A DNA stretch of 64,000 nt from Phycisphaerae bacterium (lineage in GTDB: Bacteria; Planctomycetota; Phycisphaerae; Phycisphaerales; UBA1924). Numbering within the stretch: position 1 is the first letter of the stretch; each line of letters opens with the position of its first letter. Under the pieces are notes generated by a model. It ran no database searches. It was given only the letters and a program-made list of their open reading frames with translations, and was not told where the DNA came from. Location of the stretch: assembly GCA_030432905.1 (NCBI GenBank), contig JAUILU010000005.1, forward strand, positions 124,001 through 188,000, read 5' to 3'. Both the position numbers and the translations under genes were made by a program. Below, piece by piece: positions 1 to 7,826 of this stretch.

Positions 1-425
1 GTCGGTCTGATGTTGGCAAGTTCATAACGCTGATCGCGGGGGTCTGGGACCCGAAGAAGCGGACGCTTGAGCTCTGCGACGCGGGGCACGGGTTCTGCTT
101 GCTCCGGCCGGTGGGCGGTGCGCCGATTTGGCACAGGATCGATGGGTCGGTGCCTTTAGGCGTTGATGGCGAGACCCGGTACGAGACAACGACGATCGAG
201 ATCGCTGAGCCGACGCGGCTGGTGCTTGTGAGCGACGGTGTGATCGAGCAAGCGGATGCTTCGGGTGAGCAGTTCGGGATCGACCGGACGATCGCCACGG
301 TTGAGCCTGCGACTGGTGCTGGCGAGGACGTGTCGCTGCTGGTTGATGCGGTCAAGCGGTTTGCCGACGGGCCGTTGTCTGATGACCTGAGTGTGGCTTC
401 GCTCGGTCTTGGTCTTGATAACTAA
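1..425 (+). CDS. SpoIIE-family PP2C-type protein phosphatase, C-terminal part (5' truncated)
   Basis: The gene runs in from outside the window (the reading frame starts at base 3), leaving about 141 codons. The visible part has the late motifs of the SpoIIE/RsbU phosphatase fold: DAGHGF..LLR (compare NAGHPPPLL), LVLVSDGVIEQADASGEQFG (compare LYTDGVTEA..GE.FG) and the terminal DDLSVASL, where the two aspartates normally bind metal. Such enzymes dephosphorylate anti-anti-sigma factors or other phospho-Ser/Thr proteins. N-terminal sensor domains, if any, are outside the window. A GGGCCT/AGGCCC hairpin follows the stop codon at 426-441 but has no U-tract. Confidence 0.85.
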   Translation, partial: RSDVGKFITLIAGVWDPKKRTLELCDAGHGFCLLRPVGGAPIWHRIDGSVPLGVDGETRYETTTIEIAEPTRLVLVSDGVIEQADASGEQFGIDRTIATVEPATGAGEDVSLLVDAVKRFADGPLSDDLSVASLGLGLDN

Positions 426-556
426 GGGCCTCGCAAGGCCCAAAGCCTCACAATCGGAATTATCCGCTCAGAATGCTGGCACGGGCTGGTTCTTGTGCCC
501 TCTTGTGGGTGTGGGGGCCGAATCTCGGCCCGTTGTGTGTTGGTGGAGCTTGTCTT

Positions 557-1288
557 ATGCGCGTCATTGTTGCGTCTGTTGTGTGCCTGTGTACCCCGGC
601 TGCTCACGCTCAGCTGATGGATTTCCAGACCTCGTTCTCTGGTTCTGTCAATGGTGGCGCGGTCGAGGCCGAGGGCTCGGGGATGATCGATCTCGGGCAG
701 ATGGGCATGAGCTCGGCTTCGGTGACGTTCTCTTCACGTCCGTCGTCGTTTGATCCGCTCACGGTTTCGATGATCTCGAATCTGTGCGCCAACGCGTTCC
801 GCGACGTCGGCTCGCCCGACAACCTGTTTGCGCTCAGCGGCGGCAACTACTCGACGGCTCGGACGTTCTCTTGGATCGGGCTTCCTGGCAGCAACATCTC
901 GATCGACTCGACCGTGATTAACCAGGAGAACGAGCTGGTCTCGACGAGCGTGATCTCGGGCAGCTACAACGGCCCCACTGACATCGTCGGGATTCAGGAC
1001 TACTCAATCACTTGGCTGCCAAGCTCGGCGCCGGGTGAGTTCTTCGAGGCGGGGACCGCGGTGCTGAACCGTGCCAACGGCGAGACGCTGATCATGCAGT
1101 TTGCGACGGTGTTCTCGGGTTTGCAGAACGATCTGTTGCAGCCGCAATTTGGGATCGGGACGTTTGACACGAGCTTCGACGGGACGACGCTGACTCTTGA
1201 ATGGGACGGCGAGTTCATGATCCCGGCGCCTGCGACCGCAGCGCTGTTCGCAGGATTCGGCGCTGTCGCGGTACGCCGTCGCCGTTAG
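557..1288 (+). CDS. Secreted protein with planctomycete PEP-CTERM-like anchor
   Basis: A 243-aa exported protein of unknown function. The ATG at 557 is chosen because GGTGGAG lies 8 nt upstream and the product then starts with a clean signal peptide (MRVIVASVVCLCTPAAHAQ). The mature part is Ser/Thr/Gly-rich and beta-like without a recognisable enzyme motif. The C-terminus (PAPATAALFAGFGAVAVRRRR: PAP, hydrophobic helix, Arg cluster) is the planctomycete version of the PEP-CTERM/exosortase sorting signal, so surface or matrix attachment is inferred. The leader carries two short motifs also present before the PEP-CTERM gene at 58139. The stop codon overlaps that of the convergent kinase gene (shared TTAG). 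Confidence 0.8.
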   Translation: MRVIVASVVCLCTPAAHAQLMDFQTSFSGSVNGGAVEAEGSGMIDLGQMGMSSASVTFSSRPSSFDPLTVSMISNLCANAFRDVGSPDNLFALSGGNYSTARTFSWIGLPGSNISIDSTVINQENELVSTSVISGSYNGPTDIVGIQDYSITWLPSSAPGEFFEAGTAVLNRANGETLIMQFATVFSGLQNDLLQPQFGIGTFDTSFDGTTLTLEWDGEFMIPAPATAALFAGFGAVAVRRRR

Positions 1289-3771
1289 AGGGCGTCGCGC
1301 CAGGCCTGCATCGCGGTTGTAGATTCGTGATCGGCGCCGAAGATACCAAGTGATTGTTGGATGGCTTGTTGGATCAGCTCTTTGGCTGATTCTGTTTCGC
1401 CTTTGAGCGATGCGAGCTTCGCCTGCGCCCAGATAATCATCGGGACGTGGAGCGTGTGCTCGGGGAAGAGCGTGAGCATCTCGGCGGCTTCGGCGAGCGC
1501 CCACTCGGCTTCGTCGAGTCGGCCGAGGTCGATGTATGCGGAGGCGGCGATGGCTCGGCCCCAGAGCCGGTCGGGGTCGTTTGGGAAGCCGAGCGCGTCG
1601 TATCTTTCGATCGCGAGGTCGGCCTGCTTGGCGGCTTCTTCGTACCTGCCATGATCGAGCAGGACGTCGGCGTAGAAGATGCGGGCGAAGATTTCCCTGA
1701 ACGGTGAGCCGGGGTTTTTGTGTTCGCTTTCGAGCAGATCTTGGAAGAGTTGATCGGAGCTTTCGGCGTCGCCTGCTTTCCCGTGCGCCCAGGCGAGGAG
1801 GCGTGTGCGGACGCCGTCGACAGGCTGGTCGCTTTCGGACTTTGCGGGTGTGAGATACTCGATGGCTTCTTCGGCGCGACCTTGGTAGACGAGGACGAGC
1901 CCGATCTGGCGGGTGAAGAGCTGGAGGAGTGTGGATTCGGATTCGGGGAGTCTGCCGATGAGCGGCTCGGCGGAGCGGAGCGCGTTCTCGGCCTTAGCGA
2001 GTTCGCCGCTGCTGATGTTTGCGGCCACACGTTCGATGGTTGATGCGAGCGTGATCGAATCGACGGTGTCCGATGTGCCTCCGACTTTGAGCGCGGCGAG
2101 GTCGAAGTAGCGGTCGGCGTCAGTGAATTTGAACCCCGAGGAGAACCAACGGGCGATCCAGAACGCGACGGAGCGTGTGATCTCGGAGTCTTTGCCGAAG
2201 ACCTCGGCGTGCCGTTCGTAGGCGTTCTTTGCGGCTTGGTTGGCGCCCTCGATGTCGCCCGCTTTGCTTCGCGCTTCCGCGATGGGGAGCAGGAGTTCGA
2301 GCGTGCGGGGGTTGTTGGCGTCGAGGCGCTGGCTGCGGATGTCGTAGGCCTTGGCGAGTTGGAGCTGTGCGTCGTCGTACTTGCCGCTGCGGAGTTGGGC
2401 GAGGCCGATGAGCTGGCGGATGGTTGCTTCGAGCTCGGGCTCTTCGGTGAAGGTATCGCCGATGAGGCTTTGGGAGTTAGCGAGCGCTTCGCCCAGCGTG
2501 AGGCCGGGATTCTCGCTCCAGTTTGCGATCGGACCGGAGGCTTCTGTTGCGCCGGCGAGTGATTCCGAGAAGAATTCGAGCGTGAACTGGAGGCGGGCGG
2601 ACTCGTCGGCGGCGCGGGCCCAGCCCACGACGGTGCCCACGAAGCCGAGCGCGAGGACCGCGGCGAGGATGCACCCGCCTGCGACTTCGATCCTGTGGCG
2701 GCGGACGAACTTTTTGACAAGGTAGAGGCGAGACGGTGCTCCGGCGCTGACGGGTTCGTTCTCGAGGTACCGGCGGAGGTCTTCCTCGAGCGCGGCGACG
2801 CTCGGGTATCGGCGGGTCGGGTCTTTCTCGAGGCAGCGTTGGACGATCCAGTTGAGGTCGCCCTTGACGGCTTGGCGGAGATTGGCGACGGTGGTTGAGC
2901 GGGCGGCGGCGATCTCGGTCTTGCGCTCTGCGAGGCCCTCGAAGCGGTCGATGAGCGAGGGGGCGGCCTGCGTCGCGATGGCGTTGTGGAGGTCGAGGAT
3001 TTGTAGTTTGCTGATTGTCTCGTTGTCGAGCGGTGTTGTGCCGATGAGCAGTTCGTAGAGCATCGCGCCGATGGAGAAGACGTCGGCGCGTGTGTCCACG
3101 CCTTGCGGGGCGCCGCCGGCTTGCTCGGGGCTCATGTATGCGGGCGTGCCGAGCATCTGGTGGATTTTGGTGTAGACGTTGTCGTCGGTTGACTGGCCCG
3201 CGGAGACCTTTGCGATGCCGAAGTCGATGACCTTCGGCACGGGCGCATCGTCTTTGATGGTGACGAGGACGTTGTTCGGTTTGATGTCGCGGTGGATGAT
3301 GCCCTTCTGGTGGGCGTGCTGGACCGCGTGGCAGACGCCGCGGATGAGATTGATGCGGCCTTGTATATTCAGGTTTGTGATGTCACAGTACGATGTGATT
3401 GGCGAGCCCTGGACGTACTCCATGACGAAGTAGGGTCGGCCCGTGCCGCTCTGGCCTGCGTCGAGGATCATCGCGATGTTCGGGTGGTCCATCAGCGCGA
3501 GTGTTTGGCGCTCGGCCTCGAATCGGGCGACGATGTGCTCGGCCTCGGAGCCGACCTTCAGGACTTTGATCGCGACGCGTCGGCGGACTGGCTCGGTTTG
3601 TTCGGCGAGGTAGACGGAACCGAAGCCGCCTTCGCCGATCTGCTCGAGGAGTTTGTAGACGCCGAGGCGGTCGCCGGTGCGCACGCCGGTCTCCATCGAT
3701 CGTGTGTCGACTTCGCTGATCGGCTTGTTGTGCAAGCCGGTGTCGAGATCTGCGGTGTCGTCGGCGGACAT
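1285..3771 (-). CDS. Membrane Ser/Thr protein kinase with TPR-type C-terminus
   Basis: An 828-aa PknB-type kinase. Residues about 38-335 form the kinase domain: P-loop IGEGGFGSVYLAE (45-57), catalytic Lys in VAIKVLK (K69), HRDIKPNN (160-167) and DFG (183-185), all intact, so it should be active. A single transmembrane helix follows (about 363-384, GGCILAAVLALGFVGTVVGW). Residues 390-828 are helical TPR-like repeats, probably extracytoplasmic and sensing or binding a partner. It lies 48 nt downstream of the DNA methyltransferase gene on the same strand, so it may be read from the rtcR promoter as the last gene of rtcR-mod-kinase. Unlike the kinases at 13954 and 22691, it has no ECF sigma gene beside it. 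Its substrate is unknown. Confidence 0.9.
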   Translation of the reverse strand: MSADDTADLDTGLHNKPISEVDTRSMETGVRTGDRLGVYKLLEQIGEGGFGSVYLAEQTEPVRRRVAIKVLKVGSEAEHIVARFEAERQTLALMDHPNIAMILDAGQSGTGRPYFVMEYVQGSPITSYCDITNLNIQGRINLIRGVCHAVQHAHQKGIIHRDIKPNNVLVTIKDDAPVPKVIDFGIAKVSAGQSTDDNVYTKIHQMLGTPAYMSPEQAGGAPQGVDTRADVFSIGAMLYELLIGTTPLDNETISKLQILDLHNAIATQAAPSLIDRFEGLAERKTEIAAARSTTVANLRQAVKGDLNWIVQRCLEKDPTRRYPSVAALEEDLRRYLENEPVSAGAPSRLYLVKKFVRRHRIEVAGGCILAAVLALGFVGTVVGWARAADESARLQFTLEFFSESLAGATEASGPIANWSENPGLTLGEALANSQSLIGDTFTEEPELEATIRQLIGLAQLRSGKYDDAQLQLAKAYDIRSQRLDANNPRTLELLLPIAEARSKAGDIEGANQAAKNAYERHAEVFGKDSEITRSVAFWIARWFSSGFKFTDADRYFDLAALKVGGTSDTVDSITLASTIERVAANISSGELAKAENALRSAEPLIGRLPESESTLLQLFTRQIGLVLVYQGRAEEAIEYLTPAKSESDQPVDGVRTRLLAWAHGKAGDAESSDQLFQDLLESEHKNPGSPFREIFARIFYADVLLDHGRYEEAAKQADLAIERYDALGFPNDPDRLWGRAIAASAYIDLGRLDEAEWALAEAAEMLTLFPEHTLHVPMIIWAQAKLASLKGETESAKELIQQAIQQSLGIFGADHESTTAMQAWRDAL

Positions 3772-3819
3772 GTGTAAATAGTATCCGGCTTGGAATGGGT
3801 GAACCCGGCGGCGAAATGG

Positions 3820-5343
3820 CTACTGATCTTGGGTTTCTTCGGTGAGTTTGAGCACGCGGAAGCCGGTGTCGAGGTTTGGGGCAACAGACTCGCCCGCTCG
3901 GCGGATGCGCTCTTTGGCGATCTCGGCGATGGTGCGGGGTTTGCCGAGTTCATCGCAGAATTTCGCGGCGGCGGCGTGGATCGGCTTGTTGATGTCGAGC
4001 GGTTCGGGCAGTTGGACCAGAACGAATCGACGGGCGATCTGATCTTCTGCGGACGCGTTCATGACGGCTTCGCCCAGCGTGCCGGAGCCTGCGAAGAAGT
4101 CCATGACGAGGTCGCCGGGTTCTGTTGCGATCTGCGAGACGAGGTAGGCCAGAAGCTTGACGGGCTTGGGGTAGGAGAAGAGATCGCGGCTGCCGAGCGT
4201 GGCGGCGATGTCTTTGGCGCCGGCGGCGGTGCCGCCGAAGCCGGAGCCAAGGAGCGAGAGGAGCGGGATTGTTTTATTCTGGTACTCGTTGAGATAGGAT
4301 TTCTGCATCGGCCAGCCGGTATCGGTGTCCGGGAATATAACGCGGCCTTCCTTGATCATCTGCGCGACCGAGTCTTCGTTGAACGCCCATCGCGCGCGGA
4401 AGGAGCGGTCGGTCGCCGGGTCGGTGATGCTGAACTCTTTGCCGGTGGTGACCGTGGACTTCATGTTGTCTTTTTTCCACGGTCCACGCGGATCGTTGTC
4501 TGGGTTTGCGAACGCAGAGAGGTCGCGCGGTCGGCCTTTGAATCGGAACGCCGAGGCGTCGCGGGCGTAGACGAGGACGTACTCGTGGTTCTGCGTGACC
4601 ATCTTCTTCGGCGGGACGCCTTTGGCACCGGCCTTTGTTTCCCAGACGAAATCGACGATACGGTTGTCTTTGCCGAACACTTCGTCGAGGAGGCAGGTGA
4701 GTCTGCCGACTTCGTTGTCGTCAACGGAGACCGCGATCGCGCCGTCGTGGCGGAGCAGCTTGCGTGCGAGCACAAGTCTTGGCAGGAGCAGCGAGAGCCA
4801 CTGGGCATGGAATCGGCCAGCGGATTCGGGGTTGGTAACTAGTGGCTCGCCGGTTTCTGAGACTTGTTGTGTGCGGGCGAGGTAGTCGGCTTGGGATTCG
4901 ACGCGGGTGTCGCTGTAGACGAAGTCGCGGCCTGTGTTGTAGGGCGGGTCGATGTAGATCAGCTTGACGGCGTCGCGGTGCGTGGGGATCAGGAGCTTGA
5001 GCGCGTCGAGGTTGTCGCCCTCGATGAAGAGGTTGTTGGTTGTGTCGTGGTTGACGCTTTCGTCTGGGCATTTGCGGAACGTTGCCGCTGTTGGTTTGTC
5101 GGCGAGCCGGAGCGAGGCGCGTTTGCCGGGCCAGTCGAGGTGGTAGCGCTCGGGTGCTTCGTCGGCTACGAATCCCGCGAGTAGTTCGCGGATGTGCTGG
5201 AGGTTGACTGTTTGGCGTTGGCCGCCGAGTTCGTCGGTTGTGGTTGAGATGCAGCCGGGGAAGAGTTCGGCGAGTTTGGCGATGCGCTCGTCGGCGTGGC
5301 CGAGTTTGGTGCCGCTCGTCGGGTTGTGCGGGGTTGTTGTCAT
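3820..5343 (-). CDS. Type III-like (Mod) adenine-specific DNA methyltransferase
   Basis: A 507-aa amino-methyltransferase. Motif IV DPPYN (132-136) precedes the SAM-binding motif FAGSGT (417-422), the order of beta-class N6-adenine methylases such as Mod of type III restriction systems (EcoP15I-like). The N-terminal segment TNNLFIEGDNLDALKLL (101-117) is also typical of Mod. No Res helicase-nuclease gene is in the window, so it is an orphan methylase or a non-restriction epigenetic gene. It starts 28 nt after the rtcR stop on the same strand and is probably co-transcribed with that regulator, which is unusual. The central part between the motifs would hold the target-recognition region. The target sequence cannot be inferred. 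Confidence 0.88.
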   Translation of the reverse strand: MTTTPHNPTSGTKLGHADERIAKLAELFPGCISTTTDELGGQRQTVNLQHIRELLAGFVADEAPERYHLDWPGKRASLRLADKPTAATFRKCPDESVNHDTTNNLFIEGDNLDALKLLIPTHRDAVKLIYIDPPYNTGRDFVYSDTRVESQADYLARTQQVSETGEPLVTNPESAGRFHAQWLSLLLPRLVLARKLLRHDGAIAVSVDDNEVGRLTCLLDEVFGKDNRIVDFVWETKAGAKGVPPKKMVTQNHEYVLVYARDASAFRFKGRPRDLSAFANPDNDPRGPWKKDNMKSTVTTGKEFSITDPATDRSFRARWAFNEDSVAQMIKEGRVIFPDTDTGWPMQKSYLNEYQNKTIPLLSLLGSGFGGTAAGAKDIAATLGSRDLFSYPKPVKLLAYLVSQIATEPGDLVMDFFAGSGTLGEAVMNASAEDQIARRFVLVQLPEPLDINKPIHAAAAKFCDELGKPRTIAEIAKERIRRAGESVAPNLDTGFRVLKLTEETQDQ

Positions 5344-5371
5344 GCGGAGGCTACGAGTTTAGCGTGCGGGG

Positions 5372-6976
5372 CTACGGGCTTGTGATGTCGGACCAATCGA
5401 GGTTGAATTTGGCGAGGTATTTGCGGAGGCGGTCGGAGTCGTTGACTGATGATCGCTTTGCGCGCGAGGCGGCGAAGAGCTGTCGGCCGGCGTGGGAGAG
5501 TGACTGCGAGCTTTGGCACACCTCGACAACCGCCGAGAGCTGGACGCGGTCGAAGAGATCGAGGGATTCGAGTTGATCGGGTGAAAGCAGCGAGTCGAGC
5601 TGGCCCCCCTGCTGCTGTTGTGGTGCGCCGGACCAGCTTTGTTTGAGTCTTGTGGTCTCGGCGTCGACGACTTCGTCGGTGATCCGGCCGCCGGGGGCGA
5701 GCGTTGCCATGCGGGTGACCGCGGAGACGAGATCGCGGAAGTTGCCGGCCCAAGTGGCGTCGGGTGATTGTGCGAATCGGAGGAATTTGGCGCGGGCTTC
5801 GGCGCTGAAACGGACGAGCTGGCCGCGCGAGTTCGCGAATCGTTCGAGCTCGTATTCGAGGTTGGGCTCGATGTCTTCAGGGCGTTTGCTGAGTGGCGGG
5901 AGCTCGAAGGACCAGAGGTTGATGCGGGCGAGGAGGTCTTCGCGGAAGGCGCCCTGGCGGACGCACTCGGGGAGGTTCTGGTTTGTGCCGGCGAGGAGCT
6001 GGAAGTCGCTCGTGACTTCTTTGTCTGAGCCCATCGGGAGGAAGCGTTGCTCTTCGATCGCGCGGAGGAGCATGGCTTGTTCGTCGAGACCGAGTTCGCC
6101 GATTTCGTCGAGGAAGAGCATCCCGTTGTGGGCGGCGCGGAGCAGACCGGGGCGGTCGCTTGTGGCACCGGTGAAGGCGCCTTTTTTGTGGCCGAAGAGT
6201 GTGGACATGGCGCCGTCGCCTCGGAGTGTGGCGCAGTTGACTTCGACGAGTTCGCCTTGGACGAGGTGGCGGTGCTTGCGGAGTTCGAAGATTCGGCTCG
6301 CGAGACGCGACTTGCCCGCGCCGGTCGGGCCTGTGATGAGCATGGGGTCGGTCGTGCGGGCGGCGACGTGTTCGATCTGTTCGATGAGGCTGTTGAAGGA
6401 AGGGCTTTGGGTTTCGATGCCGCCTTTGAGCGAGACGATTGCGTCGCTGTGTTCTTTCTCGAAGCGTGAGGCGAGCCGGTCGTAGCGCGAGAGGTCGAGG
6501 TCGATGATGGAGTAGTTGCCGACACGGTCGGTGGACTTGCGCGTCGGGCTGGTCTGGATGAGCTTAGCGGGAAAGTAGCGGGACTCGGTGAGGATGAAGT
6601 TGCAGATCTGGGCGACATGAGTGCCCGTGGTGATGTGGATGAGGTAGTCCTCGCGGTCGGTGTCGAAGTCGTAGTCGGTGGCGAACTGGTGGAGCGCGCT
6701 GTAGACCTCCTCGAAGTCCCACGGGTCGTCCATGTCGAGCGTGTGGAGGACGACCTTGGTTTCGGGTGAGACTGATTCGATGTCGCGCTCGAGCCGCTTT
6801 GCGAGCGCCTCGGCGTTTGCCGGGTGGATGAGTTCGAGGCGGTCAACGAGGAAGTCTTCGTGCTGACAGAGTGAGACGTTTGGGCGCCAGCGTTCCCAGC
6901 GCTTGGCTCCTTTGCCCTCGTCGAGGGTGGTGCCGAGCAGGCTGATGATGACGGTTGGCTTGCGCTTCGGGGGCAT
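5372..6976 (-). CDS. rtcR: RtcR, CARF-domain sigma54-dependent activator of the RNA-repair operon
   Basis: A 534-aa bacterial enhancer-binding protein. The N-terminal ~180 residues are a CARF ligand-sensing domain (start LLGTTLDEG, then RWERWRPNVSLCQHE, close to the family start). The AAA+ domain has Walker A GPTGAGKS (216-223), the sigma54-contacting GAFTGA loop (266-271) and Walker B LFLDEIGE (287-294). A C-terminal helical region binds DNA. The ATG at 6976 is preferred over the upstream in-frame start at 7000 because it gives the family-typical N-terminus. RtcR activates rtcBA from a sigma54 promoter; for the Salmonella homologue, tRNA fragments with cyclic-phosphate ends have been reported as inducers. 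Its target is probably the divergent promoter at 7094-7110. Confidence 0.95.
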   Translation of the reverse strand: MPPKRKPTVIISLLGTTLDEGKGAKRWERWRPNVSLCQHEDFLVDRLELIHPANAEALAKRLERDIESVSPETKVVLHTLDMDDPWDFEEVYSALHQFATDYDFDTDREDYLIHITTGTHVAQICNFILTESRYFPAKLIQTSPTRKSTDRVGNYSIIDLDLSRYDRLASRFEKEHSDAIVSLKGGIETQSPSFNSLIEQIEHVAARTTDPMLITGPTGAGKSRLASRIFELRKHRHLVQGELVEVNCATLRGDGAMSTLFGHKKGAFTGATSDRPGLLRAAHNGMLFLDEIGELGLDEQAMLLRAIEEQRFLPMGSDKEVTSDFQLLAGTNQNLPECVRQGAFREDLLARINLWSFELPPLSKRPEDIEPNLEYELERFANSRGQLVRFSAEARAKFLRFAQSPDATWAGNFRDLVSAVTRMATLAPGGRITDEVVDAETTRLKQSWSGAPQQQQGGQLDSLLSPDQLESLDLFDRVQLSAVVEVCQSSQSLSHAGRQLFAASRAKRSSVNDSDRLRKYLAKFNLDWSDITSP

Positions 6977-6995
6977 AGTGAGATGATATATTTTT

Positions 6996-7089
6996 ATCAA
7001 TCACGATACAAGTTGATCGCCAATTGAAATGTCGCCCGGATCACAAACCGTGTTTCAAGGCTCTGAATGGTGATATTGGGTTGATTGAT
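6996..7089. promoter_or_regulatory. Inverted repeat upstream of the sigma54 promoter (candidate RtcR site)
   Basis: ATCAATCA at 6996-7003 is mirrored by TGATTGAT at 7082-7089, bracketing the rtcR to promoter interval. Enhancer-binding proteins need upstream sites about 80-200 bp from the promoter. The second half-site sits unusually close to the -24 element, and an 8-bp repeat in AT-rich DNA can arise by chance, so this is only a candidate operator. Confidence 0.3.
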
Positions 7090-7093
7090 GGTT

Positions 7094-7110
7094 TGGCACG
7101 CGGCCTGCAT
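7094..7110 (+). promoter_or_regulatory. Sigma54 (RpoN) -24/-12 promoter of the tRNA-like/slipin/rtcBA unit
   Basis: TGGCACGCGGCCTGCAT matches the RpoN consensus TGGCACG-N4-TTGCW with the invariant GG (7095-7096), exactly 10 nt, and GC (7107-7108). The predicted start is near 7119-7121, exactly where a GAGCC-GCAC-GGCTC hairpin (7121-7134) begins. It lies between divergent rtcR and the first tRNA-like element, so everything from 7120 to rtcA can be one RtcR-controlled transcript. Confidence 0.88.
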
Positions 7111-7178
7111 AGGTCTGTGCGAGCCGCACGGCTCCTGAGTTTCTTTGACAACCGGATCCAGGACACACGTTCATGCAC

Positions 7179-7244
7179 GGATCGCCGCCAGGTGGCCCGG
7201 CGGGGAGAGCCCGCCGGTTGAGGGTTCGATTCCCTTGGCATCCA
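7179..7244 (+). ncRNA. tRNA-like element 1 (degenerate, no normal anticodon arm)
   Basis: The 3' part is tRNA-like: a T-arm GAGGG-TTCGATT-CCCTT and then GGCATCC plus A as an acceptor strand. The 5' strand GGATCGCC pairs only at its ends with GGCATCC. Between them is a perfect 8-bp GC stem (CCGGCGGG/CCCGCCGG) with a 5-nt loop instead of a regular anticodon arm. The total of about 66 nt is shorter than a tRNA. The GGCATCCATTTG end recurs as GGCACCCATTTG at 7489-7500. It is a decayed or specialised tRNA mimic; automated tRNA finders may miss it. Confidence 0.55.
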
Positions 7245-7332
7245 TTTGTAGCACGCCCCGTCGTCCTTCGACGCGGCGCCGATCGGCATCCCGCGTCTCG
7301 CGACTCAGGGTTCTGTCGGCGGGGCTTGGGCA

Positions 7333-7405
7333 TCACGAGTAGCTCATTTGGTAGAGCATCGAGTTGATAACTCGCTGGTAGCCGGTTCGAATCCGGCCTC
7401 ACACG
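7333..7405 (+). tRNA. tRNA-Ile(GAT)-like element with broken acceptor stem
   Basis: A clear D-arm (GCTC-ATTTGGTA-GAGC, 7342-7357), an anticodon arm with a 4-bp stem CGAG/CTCG and loop TTGATAA (anticodon GAT, 7366-7368), and a perfect T-arm GCCGG-TTCGAAT-CCGGC (7381-7397). The acceptor pairs at only 3 of 7 positions (GAG/CTC): the distal stem is not complementary. It therefore looks unable to be processed or charged as a normal tRNA, while keeping an authentic anticodon stem-loop and elbow. It may be a pseudo-tRNA or a purposeful substrate mimic. Confidence 0.65.
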
Positions 7406-7410
7406 ACTGG

Positions 7411-7447
7411 CAATGTCTTCACAAAGACTTGGGGTTCGAATCCCCCC
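7411..7447 (+). ncRNA. tRNA-like element 3: Val(CAC)-like anticodon arm plus T-arm, no D-arm
   Basis: Immediately after the Ile-like element, a GTCT/AGAC stem closes the loop TCACAA (7415-7428), resembling a tRNA-Val CAC anticodon loop with one base missing. Two bases later a T-arm follows (GGGG-TTCGAAT-CCCC, 7431-7445). No D-arm or matching acceptor strands are visible. It reads as a 3' tRNA half fused to an anticodon hairpin. Confidence 0.45.
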
Positions 7448-7454
7448 GCTATGG

Positions 7455-7489
7455 CCCTCGGTTATGGGCGCCACACAGCGGGCCGAGGG
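7455..7489 (+). ncRNA. RNA hairpin in the rtc leader
   Basis: CCCTCGG (7455-7461) pairs perfectly with CCGAGGG (7483-7489) around a 21-nt loop, and is followed by GGCACCCATTTG-like sequence resembling the end of element 1. It may be a further decayed tRNA-like unit without a T-loop. Confidence 0.4.
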
Positions 7490-7514
7490 GCACCCATTTG
7501 CATCAACGCGGCAT

Positions 7515-7560
7515 GCCCGGCCCTTGGTACTGACGCTTGTCGTTGGCACCGGGGCCGGGC
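7515..7560 (+). ncRNA. Long GC-rich hairpin in the rtc leader
   Basis: GCCCGGCCC (7515-7523) pairs with GGGCCGGGC (7552-7560). Inside it GGT/ACC and ACG/CGT continue the helix to a CTTGT loop. No U-tract follows, so it is not an intrinsic terminator. It is probably part of the structured RNA array before the slipin gene. Confidence 0.45.
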
Positions 7561-7627
7561 CGGCGCTTGGAACGCGGCCAGCGGTCTGGTGGATACCGGC
7601 ATCGCACAGCGCAGCGGCCTCGCACAA

Positions 7628-7672
7628 CCGATCGACGCACGCGTCGCCTTCTGGCGGCGCCGAACCGATCGG
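7628..7672 (+). ncRNA. Two-tier hairpin in the rtc leader
   Basis: Outer stem CCGATCG/CGATCGG (7628-7634, 7666-7672) encloses an 8-bp inner stem GCGTCGCC/GGCGGCGC with a TTCT loop (7641-7660). Both helices are complete apart from one G-U pair. From here to the slipin ribosome binding site (7813) no other strong feature is visible. Confidence 0.45.
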
Positions 7673-7826
7673 CCAAGCGTGGCGCGCACGCTCACTGCTT
7701 TATCTCAAGCCAAGCCCCGCCGGGGAACAAGGCGTTTATGCACACGGACCTCTCGACTCGCATTTTGGATTTCATCGTTTTCATAGGTCACCACTCTTTC
7801 ACAGCTTCAACGAAAGGAGCCAAATC

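Noticed and set aside
474-500. Possible sigma54 promoter (CTGGCACGGGCTGG) before the PEP-CTERM gene
   Set aside because: The -24 part matches but there is no GC at the required 10-nt spacing.
3790-4842. Long plus-strand frame opposite the methyltransferase gene
   Set aside because: It is antisense to a gene with complete methylase motifs; Gly/Ala/Glu/Val-rich composition is a by-product of high GC.
5359-6846. 495-codon Ser/Pro-rich minus frame overlapping rtcR
   Set aside because: Low-complexity alternate frame of rtcR, which has all activator motifs.
7413-7826. In-frame 5' extension of the slipin gene
   Set aside because: It would translate the tRNA-like and hairpin region; AAAGGAG before ATG 7827 fixes the start.
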